Positions 39,001 to 51,300 of a stretch of DNA of 64,000 bases are shown here, one piece after another. The position numbers and the translations under genes were made by a program. The DNA is taken from contig JAJTWR010000026.1 in the NCBI GenBank assembly GCA_021613335.1, forward strand, positions 62,001 through 126,000. The letters run 5' to 3'. Position 1 is the stretch's first letter; every line of letters starts with the position of its first letter. Under the pieces are notes generated by a model. It searched no databases and was not told the DNA's origin. It worked only from the letters and a program-made list of their open reading frames with translations. The stretch is from Whitmania pigra. Taxonomy: Eukaryota; Annelida; Clitellata; Hirudinida; Haemopidae.

Positions 39001-42000
39001 GCTTTTATTTGTACATTTACTTATTTATATGTTTATTTTATTAGTTTATTAATTAATTTATTTTATTAATTTATCAATGTAATAATTTTTTCTTTTTTAC
39101 TTTTCCTTTTGTCAGTTTACAAATAAAAATATTAATCACAACTGCAGTCTATTAAGGTTTAATGAATATCAATTTGCATGTATTTGTTTTCCAAAATGTG
39201 TTGTAGAAGTATACTGAAGATATTTAAATAAAATAAATAAATATATTTAAATGACCATATAATAATTAACATAATTTATTCTGAATTACTAATCGTTTGT
39301 TATTGCCTCCAGCTCATACTCCAGCAGAGAGACAACTTTCAAACTTCGACATAGACTTGAGTGATGGAACTGTCCTCATAACTATTTTGTTTGCTCACGT
39401 TCCACACCTGGTAATCTTTTCAACTGTTAAGTTGTATCACCTGTCTATCAATTTATATCACCTGTCTATGTGCATCACCTGGTGATTACATTTTAAGTAG
39501 ATGAAAGGCAGACTGTCGGATTTGGATTTTAAGAAAATAATAATTAAACCTATTTTCATTTAAAATTGGTTTAAATTATTTCAACAATTTACTACTTTGG
39601 ACAAAGTTTTAGTAGCAGTGTCCCCATCCCTTAAACCCACCCAGTATATGGTATATACTAGTTCCAGTGTATGGGCCCCCTGCATTATGGTTCTACATCT
39701 GTCACTGAAAATAGAAGAACAAATTTTCAGATTGATCGCGAGCTGTCCACCATTTACCTGGAGCCGGAAACATTGGAGGAGAAATTGCACAACGCCACGT
39801 GCATTGTGAGGGCAACGAGAATCATCAACCTCGATTATCACATTGAGGTTCCAATTTGATGCGATTTGTTAACCTTTTGAACTTTTTAATTCTTCTTTAT
39901 AGTCTGGGATTAATTAGTTGCGTTAATGATCTACAAGGTTGTGACTTCTAAAACTGCCAATTAAGATTAAATAACATTGAAATGCAAGCAAGATATCACA
40001 AAATTGCTATAAATTTTAGTTAAAAGCTTTTTTTTGTGATTTAATTTAAAATGTTCTTCAATTTTCCACAGGCTCAGGACATCTTCAACCCGAACCCACT
40101 TTCACTCCTCCTCTTCAGCGCTCATCTTTTCTTCCACCTTCCGTCATTCATTGCAAAACAGAAGCTTTCCATTTTGTTCCAGCTGAATCGTCCCGTTTTC
40201 AGACAGGTTTGCTAATTATATATTATTATCATCAGTTGTTAATTATTCATTATTATCATTAGCTGTTAATTATGGGTTATTATTATAATTAGTTGTTAGA
40301 TTTGGATTATTTTTATAATTAATTACGTATTATCATCATCAGTTTTTAATTTTGGATTAATTATGGTTCACAAATGTAATTTCAGAAAAAGTTCAATGTC
40401 AACTTCAGATTCAATTATGTTATTATTAATAATAATAACGTTATTATTCGTCCTCTTTGTCAATAACCTGCAATATATACATATTATTTAATAATTAACG
40501 TACATTTCCAATCCAATATAATTTGTTCATACCTGAGGACAATGGTATCTTGCAAAAATGCTCCGCCGACCAGAACTGGTAGTTGGTTCAGGTAGATTCT
40601 TTTCTGTTTGGCATGAGGTTTTAGACTGTGAAGCGTGAGACCCTGTTATTTCATCTGACTTTATTGAATCCATCACGTGAAGAAGAAGAGATTTTGCCTC
40701 ATTGGCTGATGGGATTATTAATGTAGGACTTTTCTGTGAGCTACTGTCAGTAAAATGCGAATCAAGCAGCGGGGTGGTACCAAAAGGAAATAGTTTGAAA
40801 CGACTATCCAACACAGTTGAGATTACATATTCTGGTCTTCACATAGATTCCTGGAATAGGTTATGAAGAGCTGCACGAAGGTTTTTTTCAGAGCAATTAA
40901 CTGGGTTTGACAATTTGAAACTGCTTCATCAATCCCAATTAATGCAGGTATCACTTGAGAAATTGTGACACCATCACCTTGCAGCACCTGTGTTGCTTCT
41001 TCAAATGGCTCAAGTAAAGAGACAAGCTCAAGCACCAAAGAACTGTGATTCGAGGGATACGTGCACTTGAGCTGAATTTGACTTCCCTGGCTTTAACTAG
41101 AGTTTCATTAACCGCCTTCCATACTGCATCTTGAGATAATCTTCTTAGCATTATCAGATTAGAGTTCCATCTGGTAGGCACAGCGGCTAACAAAGTCAAA
41201 CCATCTGATTTTTTCTGGAGCTCTTCATTCCAGTATAGTGACCTGCGAAAGAAAACGACTACAGCGCTGCTTTCGTTTAAAATTTTCTCTGCTAAAGGAA
41301 CAGTTTTTAGTGCATCTTTAACAGCTAGCTGCAAGATATGTGCAAAACATGGAAGTCGATGGGTTGTTCCTAAAACATGATTGTCCTGAAGAATATCTTC
41401 ATTGTCATCAAAATTTTCATCTGACAAAAACTCTGAAATTTCATCAGCATCATTTAATGGCTCTGAAGCCTCATCACGTTCTTTAATTTGACTTTTATTT
41501 TCCTTTTGATCAAAGGCAAACCTGGCAGCTTCCTCGGAAAATATTGTGAATGCTTTGAGCATGTTTCTGGCATTGTCAGTAACAACATATCCAATGTCAA
41601 TGCTCTGCAACCCATACTCTGACAGTATTTCCTCAAAAGCTGCACAAATATTTTTTCCTGTGTGTTGGGACCCGAAGTGTCTGTAAGCAGCCGTCTTTGT
41701 TCTCAGCTGAAAGCCTTCGTCAAAGTAGTGGAATTTAATTCCAATAATTGGCTCAAGTGAACGGCTGCTCCACAAATCTGTTGAAGCATGTACACATCTG
41801 ACGCTCAAATTATTATTAATTAGTAGTCCAATTTCATCCTTCAAATTGTCTCTTAATGTCTGCAATACACCAGTTAATTTTCTATTTATAGTCTTTCTAC
41901 TTGGGATAACATAATTTGGACGCCAAAGATATAGAATTCTTAAATTTTTAACCATTTTTACAAAATTAAAAATATATAACCATCTTTATTTCAATGATTT

Positions 42001-45000
42001 GATTTGAAAAAGCAAATCAAATCAAAAAAAGGCAAATCTATTCGCATCAAAATCACTGAGGCAAAAATCGAATCCAACACTGTTCAAATCAAATTGCAAC
42101 CTTGCCTAAATCACGATTCAAATCATTTCAAATCGCAATCGTGATTTATTTTGCCCATCACTGGTTATTAACCATTTATGTGAAAAGGCTACTTGTGCTG
42201 ATGCATGCCAAGTTTTGAATAAGATTGTCACCTTATCACTGCAGTTTGGAAAACAATGATAAAAACGCATTCTTAAAAGTATTTCACATGTTGTGGCGAA
42301 ATTATTGCCATTTACTTTATTAGCATATCATAGGATAATAATTAATAGACTTAATTACAGATAGAACTGAGCAACCCAAGCTTGGAAACCCTGGTTTACG
42401 ATGCTTTCCTGCTTGGTTCAGAATCATCAAACTTCAGCATTGAAGGAGAACCCAACATGAAAATTTCAGGTCTCACAGAAGATGCAGTTTCATCCATAAT
42501 GCAATTGTCATCCAGCGACTTTCTCAAACCGGAGATGAAAGTCAACAGGAGAATCTACAGAGGCCTGAGTAAATTTTACGAGGAAGGTTCCCTTTATTCT
42601 CGAAGGGTGACTGCCGCATCCCTCCTCAGGAAGGTATCTTGGCTAGAAATGGCCGAATCGAAACGCATGCTTTCGAAACCTCTTCGAGAAAAAGTTTTGG
42701 GGTCGACCATGAAGTTCTACCACCCCGACTTGGTTCTGAGCACTCGCGCCAACCTCAACTACAGCGCTCGGCCGCAGTTCAATCTCAACAACTCCAACGA
42801 GAACCAGACTTATTCTCTTAGAAACCAAAAGAACCTCGTCATGACAACTTCCATCAGGGAGTCTGGAGAATTTATGAAAACCTTTGAAATTCCTGCCAAT
42901 GGGAAGGCCGTTCTGTACCTCTGCTTCAAGAGCACCAAACTGAACTCTTCCTACGGCTGCTTATTTCTCGTTGCCAGGAAAACTTCGAAGGATTGTCGAA
43001 GACACTCGACCAGCCTCGGCACAAACATGGTTTTCAACTTAGAAGCTCACCTTCGATCGCTCACACTTCAGGTTTTGTCTTTTTTGTTACTTTTGTAATT
43101 AATTTACTTGTTTTCTTTTTTATTTAATTAGTTTATGTTTTTCTCAAAGACTTGAGCAGTTTATGTTAATTTAATTTTTAATAAATACAGAAGAATTAAT
43201 TAAAAACATTGTAATTGGCATTTCTGAGCTTTTAGTGCATTTGAAGTTTATTGCTATTTTGTCTTTTCAATTCATAAACTTTTCATAATTTTCCTGATGA
43301 TTTTTTTAAGTCTTATAAATATTCATGAAGCAATGGTTGACAATGATATTGGAAAGGTTAAAATTTGATACTTGTCCTTGAGCAAGTGAATAAAAAAAAA
43401 TCCAAAGAAATTGTTCAAATGTTTTAAACAAATAAAAAAATAATTTTTATGTTTCAAATGTTTTAAACAAATAAAAAAATTTTGTGTTTTAAATGTTGCA
43501 GCAAGAAGAACTGATAAAAGTGGAAAGTCCTTGTTACCAGGAGCAGGAGTTGAAAATTCCAGTCTATAACAACACCAACAAGAACATGAAACTCAAGGTT
43601 TACCTTTACTCCGGATCTCAGTACTACGGACATCGCAAGAAGGCATTCACTTTGGCCCAAAGAGCTGGTGGGCAATACATATTTATTTGTTGTAGATTAG
43701 TATTAATTCATAGTGATAATAATGATAATAACAATAATAATAATAATAATAATAATATTAATAATAATAATAATAATAATGATGATGATAATAATAATAA
43801 TATTAATATAATATATTTATTTATGAAGCACCATAAGAGTCAGCAACAGCTCAACCATTTGTATAGCGCAGTATCCTAGGAGAGGTTTGGCGGTTCAAGC
43901 TGGGTTGTAAACACAACACGTAACGATTGTTGCTTTTGCTGTCTTTTGCATGGACGCCATCCTCCAAGCCAAATTGCCTGCCAAATATAATTTGTTGTTA
44001 TTTAATACATATTTATATGCATGCCTTATATGCATTATATACATATATATATGCGTTATAAGTATTAAACAACTTCATTCCATGTTTCTTAGTGTCCATG
44101 GCCTTTTTTTCAACGTCGAAGAAACTGATCATCAAAAAAGGTTCTCAGGCAGAGCTGACCCTCATCTTTCTACCTTTGGCAGAAAAGGTTCACTTTTGCA
44201 CAGTGATTCTCAGAGAGGAGGACCAGGGGGACCTCTGTTACATGGTATGTGGCATCGGAAAACCTCCGCTCGTTGAGAAATTTGAAAATTCCAAAGAAAT
44301 TGGAGGAAGTGAGTGAAGTTGATGTTGTTTTATCACATTGATATAATCACTTATCATGACTTTATCTTTAATTGAGTTGCTTCCAACAACACTTGACACA
44401 GTTGCACATTAATTACCATTTTAATTTCTCTGCCTTTTAAACTCCATTACGACCACTGCCATTACATTACCGCTGCATGTAAGAAGGCAATCCATTGAGC
44501 TAACCCACAAGCCGATTAATGTAATGTTAGTTATGTATAAAAATTTCAAGTGATAATGGTACTTATATTTAAATGTATGACATATATTATTACCATGATA
44601 TTATTAGTTTACATTATATTATCGTTGATGTTACCCCAAAAAGGAGTGAAGAATAGCACAACAAAGACTGACGTCCATTGGACGTGCAGGGTCGGTCAGA
44701 CGATCGAGCGCATTGTTTACATTCCGATCATCAACGAAGTTCGAGACGAAGCCATCAGCAAAGTCCAGCGATATGTGAGTCCGCCATATTTTGAATCTAA
44801 TTTAATTTTTTTTAATATCTTAAAAACTTAATTAGTAACTGAACGTTGAAATTGTTGTTTTAAGTAGAATTTAAAGTGTGAGGAGATGGTGGTCTTCACA
44901 AATCGTAGAAATGGTTCAATTAAAAATTAAAAATTATTTATGAAATTAAAAGAAATTGTGATCATACATTGGAGCAGATTGCAATTATTTATGGTCATCA

Positions 45001-45292
45001 TCAGTTGAGATTTCTCTAAATTATAACTATTATTATAAATTATTCGAATGCTGTTACAATTGATCAGAATTATCACAATGATCTTAATAATTATTCTGCT
45101 GCAAAGGTTTAAATTTGAATCTCTTAATTCTTCCATGGAAAGTTAAGAACTCACACCAATGACTACGAATTCGACGAGAAACTCACTAAGCTGAACTTCA
45201 ATCGCGTCGTCAATGGATCCTCAGAATCTGTTAGTCTAGGAATTACTAATGATAACTTGAAATATAACTTTGATGACTATGCGTTTGTATAA

Positions 45293-45328
<36 letters not shown>

Positions 45329-48300
45329 TTAGCTGGTAGGCTTTATTAGAAACAGAATTATTTTTTCTTATTGAATACAAATACACATTTAAATATTTTA
45401 CTGAAAAGTCATGAAATGGATAGTGAAATTCGTCTAATTACATTTCTCACCTGCACAACTTTGTTGCAGAACCCAATGAATGCCTTCATGGACACCATGT
45501 ACTCGATCGAATTGACATCGATGAACTTTTCAACGAGGAGTACGATTCGCCTTCCAAACTCAAAAGTCACACTCGAGAAAATCCTCGATTGTCAGTTTTG
45601 GATTCTCTTGTCGCTCTGATTCAATGAATAAACATGTCTATGTATTTTAATATTTACATGAATAAATATATTAATATGAAATGCTGCCTCTAAATGTTGC
45701 ACTAAATGATGTACTAAATGTTGTACTAAATGTTGCACTAAATGATGTACTAAATGTTGTACTAAATGATGTACTAAATGTTGTACTAAATGTTGTACTA
45801 AATGTTGTACTAAATGATGTACTAAATGTTGTACTAAATGTTGTACTAAATGTTGTACTAAATGTTGCACTAAATGATGTACTAAATGTTGTACTAAATG
45901 TTGTACTAAATGTTGCACTAAATGATGTACTAAATGATGTACTAAATGTTGCACTAAATGATGTACTAAATGATGTACTAAATGTTGTACTAAATCTTGT
46001 ACTAAATGATGTACTAAATGTTGTACTAAATGTTGTACTAAATGTTGCACTAAATGTTGTACTAAATGTTGTACTAAATGTTGCAAACAGGTCACAAAGT
46101 CTTTCCAGCAGCTTTTCCTCTGACTTTTCGCTTTTCCGCGAACCTGAGTGGTATTTACAAGAGCAAAGTCTTGATGAGCAACCTGGCCAATGCCTATGAC
46201 TACAGAATCTTTGAGGTCTCGTGCACCGTACTCCCCCCTGAGGATACCACGACCATCAAGATGGTCTCGCCCGTGGGGTCCTTCGTTTCGCAGGACATTC
46301 CCATTGTTTGTAGATTTTCATTTGTTTTTCAATGATTATTTACTAAAATGCATGTTTGTGTGTTTGGCTTGGAATGGAGGGATAGATAGACGAGTGTTGA
46401 CTTGGGCATCAATTTGACATTCATTCATCTTTGTGATGTCATTCAATCCTTTGGGTACATTCGAGGAGTAATTATGATGCTAGGCCAGGTGTTCTTTGTT
46501 GCATTAAACGTTGCCATAATTAATGGATTGTTTTGTTGACGTTCAGACAAATGAGACTACAACAGAATGGTCCTTAGAAGCCAAAATTTCGGGGAACCTT
46601 TCCTTCACAGGATCCAAGCACCTGTTGGTTCCTCCGAAAAGAACAATGATGTATAAGATTCGATTCGCTCCCTTCTTTGAGAAGATCACCGAGGTTGAAT
46701 TGAAGGAATCATTAATAAGCATTAAGAATTTTTAATCAAATCAAACGACTTTTAATTTATTGATTAGCTAATTGTTGAATTAAAAGGACTAATATACATA
46801 AATAAATTACATTTAGCTTATTGATTAAATAATGGCTGAATTGAAAGGATTATTAATCAATGACAACTAATTTATTAGTTAACTAATACTGAATTGGCAA
46901 GATTATTAATCAACTTGCAATTTGTAATTAACCAACTATTAATTACTATGTTAACTATATATCGCAGGGAGGGCTGGTACTAAACGACAGACGTAACAAT
47001 GTGGTCATTAAGTTCAACTTGGTCGGGGAGGGTACAATTGCTTCACCATTGGACAAAGTTGTCTTGGATGGTGTTGTGGGAAAAAGGTCAGGCAGTTCAC
47101 ATTTTTTAGACTTATGATTTTGATTTTTATTATATGTTATTATTAATTTAATTTAATTCATGAATTAATTTTATTTCTCAAGCTTCAAGAAAGAGTTCAA
47201 AGTTTTCAATCCTGCCTTGCAGAGACTTGAATTTTTTGTAAGATTTCTTTCATTGTTGTTGATGGTGATGATGATGATGACGACGACGACGGTGGCGGAG
47301 GTGATGGTGATGATGATGATGATGATGGTAACGAATGATGACCTGGTGGTAGCAGAGTTATTGTTGACAAATTTGTGAGATTCAATCAAATTTCCAACAA
47401 ATTTTAAGTTAAATATCCAATAAATTTTAAATTTCAACCAAGCTCCCATTACATTTCAACCATTTTTAAATCAACCATCCAATAAATTTAAATCAAGGTC
47501 CAATCAAACATGGACATCTTTTGTGGTGACGAGAGCTTCATAGCAATGCCAAAGTCGTACCACGTGTACGAAGCCACCATGACCCCCCATCGGAGGGGCA
47601 TTCAGAGTGGCATCCTGACTTTCACCGCCTCAGACAAAAGACTCAGGTTTGTTCGGGTACCATGGTGATCAATCTTTTTGCAATAACTTTGGTGCTTATA
47701 CTTTGTAATTGTATTTTTGGGGCATGGTGACATTAAGAATTAGTAAATAAGATTTTGATCTTTAATATCTTTGATTTTATTTATTTATTTATTTTCTCGT
47801 TTTGATTTAAATTTAATCTCACATATTTTGATAAAACTCGTTAATAGTTTTATTACTAATGTTATAATTATTATTATTAATATTACCATTTATTACTTTT
47901 GTTATTATTTTCATTTTATAAAATAATTAGTCAAAAAATTAATTAAATTAATTCTTTCCATGCCAGTGATCCAGACAGTCCGGTCAGTGAAGAGGAACGA
48001 ACGGTGAAGAACTTCTCAGAGGAAGAAAAGGAAAATCTTGGCGTCTGCCGAGTTTGGTACGAAGTGGAAATCAACGTTGTGCCTGGTCCGTCACTTGCCA
48101 CCATTGAAGTCAACTGTAGCTGTCTGGTCTGTTGGATTGGTTATGATGGTGGTAGATGATGATGATGATGATGATGACGATGACGATGATGACGATGACG
48201 ATGGCGATAATGATAGTGATGGTGGTAACAGAGCGGTGGTGACAGTGATGAAGATGAAGGTGATGAGGAGAAGGAAGAAGGAGAGAATATAAAGATTTAT

Positions 48301-51300
48301 GAGTGTATGATATGAGCCTTTGAGTGATGTTTTACACTCACAAACATCAACGCGTCCACGCAGACCACAACCGAGATCGAAGTCTCAATCAGCAACCCGC
48401 TGTCTCAGTTACTAAACTTTGAGGTAGGACTCAGTTCTCCTGACCTCAAAGGTCATTCAACTGTGAGTGTCGGAGCTGAGGAGACGGGTTCATACAAAGT
48501 GGAATATTCGCCCGGTGCACTTTCTTGTTCTCTCGAGGAAAGGTTTGTTCTTTGTAGGTATTTGGTGAATCTTTTCAAGTTAAAGTGCATAAATGGTTAA
48601 TTAAATACATTATCATTTTCTAGGTTGTAAATTATTAAATCAATTTATTAGAAAATTATACTCCCCTAAATATTATTCATTTGGTCTTAATACTAATCAA
48701 TAAATAAAATGATTTGAACTTTTAAGTACTAACAAAGTAAATGCATTTGGTAATGCAATAAATACAATATATTGATAAATACAATAAATACATATAGATA
48801 AAATTGTTTCAGCATCTCGTTTTATCACCAAAAAACCGGTGAATTCTGGTATAAGCTGGTCATAACCACCACACCCATCCCATGCACCAACATTTCCGGT
48901 GTTTTGTGTCAACTCGGAAGCTACCATGTGGGGCAGGTCGTCCTACGAAATCCTTCTGCCCACATCATTCAACTGACACCTTTCAGCTCAAACGAGCAGA
49001 GCTTCTGGTTTGTTAACAAATTTTTTTTATTCGTTGGTTCATTTTGAAAATTGTAAATTATTATCATTATTATTTTATTATAAATATAGGAGTAGAAATA
49101 ATAATACAGTATTTTAATAAGTTGGTAGTAATAATAAATTAGTATTAATAATAATTCAGTAGTGCTAATAAAAACAAAAATACTCAGGTGGAACATGGAT
49201 GGTCAGGGTTACCTGGAGTTACCTTCTCGTTGCTCGATGCTTGTCGATTACACGTTCACTCCTCGGAGATTGAACAATCACAGTGCCAAGATCGGATTTC
49301 AATCGGAACAGGTCAATTGTGGAGCTGATTGTTGTTGTTGTCGTTATCGATGTTGTCGTTGTTGTTGTTGTTGCACCAATTTATTTAATCTTTGGATGTT
49401 GCTTCATTGACGTCTTCTTGACTGTTGTTCTGATGACATTGTTTGATTGATCGATTGTTTCCAAATGTCGCCTCGCAAGACATTTGTTTTAAAACTCAAT
49501 CTGCTATTGAATTCGCATCTAAATATTACATTTTTATTATAATAAAATTCTATATCACAATTTGTAAGTTAAAGTCAATCCAAGAACAACTGAAATGGTT
49601 AAGTAATTAACTCATTATCATTGCATCCTTGCAGATTGGAATTTGGGAGTTTGAAATATCAGCAGACGGGGTTCTTCCTGAGCCACAACAACCCATTGAA
49701 CTCGTCTGCTCACCAAATTCGCAGGTGTGGCACATTCTCCCATTCATCAACAGCACAGACTTTTGGATGATGGTGAATTTGAACCTCATAAACGAATTGG
49801 GAGGTGAATTAATTTGCAAATCAGTATTTTTCTAATGTAATGAAGCCATTAATATCAAAATCTTCTCACCAGGAATGGATTGCGAACCTCATGAGGAGAC
49901 AAAAGTACCCACCTTCATGATCCTCAACAAACACAAGAGGCTAAAACTGGAACCTCGCCAGAAAGTGGAAGTCATCATCTTGTTCACACCGAGCTCACTG
50001 AGGCTTCACAAAGGGTGGGTTTGCACCATCGAAGGAATCAGAATGGATGGATCGTCCTGGGATGAAGGGGGTCATCATCCGAGCCTCAAGTGGAAATTTC
50101 CGCTCATGGGTAGGGCACAGTTGACTTGCCTCGAACCGAAGTTTTTCTTCGGCGGAGTTCAAAACCTGGAGATTGCCGCTTGTTTCAAAACGTTCACCAA
50201 GGAGGGTATCAGCAGAGTTCTTGAATTGGTGCTGGAGTGTGATTCATCTGATGATCCTGACATTATAGGTTGTTTTTCTGTCTTTCTTATTGTCATGCTA
50301 TTTACAAGTTGTTTTTACAGGTTGATTACATGTATTAAATTACTGCAATTACTGTAACAACATCATTGTTTATTACTGTATTACATTCCCATCTATGTAC
50401 TTTCTGTGTACATGACAAATGCAGGGAATGCAAGTTGTTGTAAATGATAGATACAATGAATATAAATTGTTCTTCATAGGCAACATTGATTATTCATTGG
50501 TCGCTCACCCATCTGCCATGGAGGACTTGGAGAATTTTGTTCGCATCATTTTAATGGAGGGTCTCAGTGAGGGATGTTCGACCAGACTCAAGTTTAGAGT
50601 TCACTTTAATCCTTCAAGGAATACCAGGTGATGGAGACTTTTAATTTACAATTTGTTGATAATGGTAATAATAATCTATTTAGTTTAGGTAATTATAATA
50701 ATGACAATAATCTTTTTAGTTGACAATTAGATAGATAATCGATTACACTGATAATCAGTTAAGTTGATTATTAGATTAATAATCTGTTATAATAATAAAT
50801 GATCCCATAAATGATAGTGGCAACAGATTGATTATCATTTCAATCTAAATTGATAACTTGTGAATGCAGCCTAGTTAATCACAATGTTAACATTTATGTT
50901 TCCCCAAGCATCTGCTCTTGCATGCTAGAAAATTAAATTATTTAGAAAGTTGCAAATATTTAATATGCTTTTGTTCATTCATTCCTGTCAAATCAGGCAA
51001 CTTGGAGATTTGGTAATAACCAATCACAGAGGGGGTTGTTGGAGGTACAGGTTGTTGTTTGAAGCTGAGGAAAACGTTCCGTACAGGGAGCTGCACATGT
51101 GGGCAGAGGGTCTCAATCAGGAGAGCTCAATGAACTTCATACTTCGTTGCCCTGAATGGTTGCATTTTAATTATTGTTAATTATTACTTATTATTGGTAA
51201 TTTTTTTATTTATTTATCTACATTTTCCTTTTCAAATTAGGCATATTATTTTGTAATATTTAAAATTTACAAAGTCACATTTAGTTGTGGCTGACTATGC

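Larger units (their letters stand above)
35891..43071 (+). other. CFAP47: CFAP47 exons 33-39 (calponin-homology-like region)
   Basis: Exons: 35891-36091, 38036-38231, 38747-38990, 39313-39410, 39731-39847, 40072-40206 and 42361-43071. The CH-like fold spans exons 34-38, with SWMDVILQLVK, FDIDLSDGTVLITIL and IYLEPETLEEKLHNATCIV as markers. CH domains often bind actin or tubulin-associated partners; in CFAP47 the target is not established by this sequence. The donor of exon 35 (CATCT|gttcga) is weak but the only one giving the right phase. Intron 33 holds a LINE remnant and intron 38 a hAT relic. Confidence 0.88.

Noticed and set aside
45470..45619. Alternative open frame of CFAP47 exon 44 (polar, Glu/Asp-rich)
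   Set aside because: Its phase does not fit the preceding or following exon, while the other frame fits both.
45684..46088. CRISPR-like array
   Set aside because: It is a spacer-less 12-bp tandem repeat in an intron of an animal gene.
45592..46199. Long repetitive ORFs on both strands
   Set aside because: They are produced by the 12-bp minisatellite, and the real exon starts at 46091.
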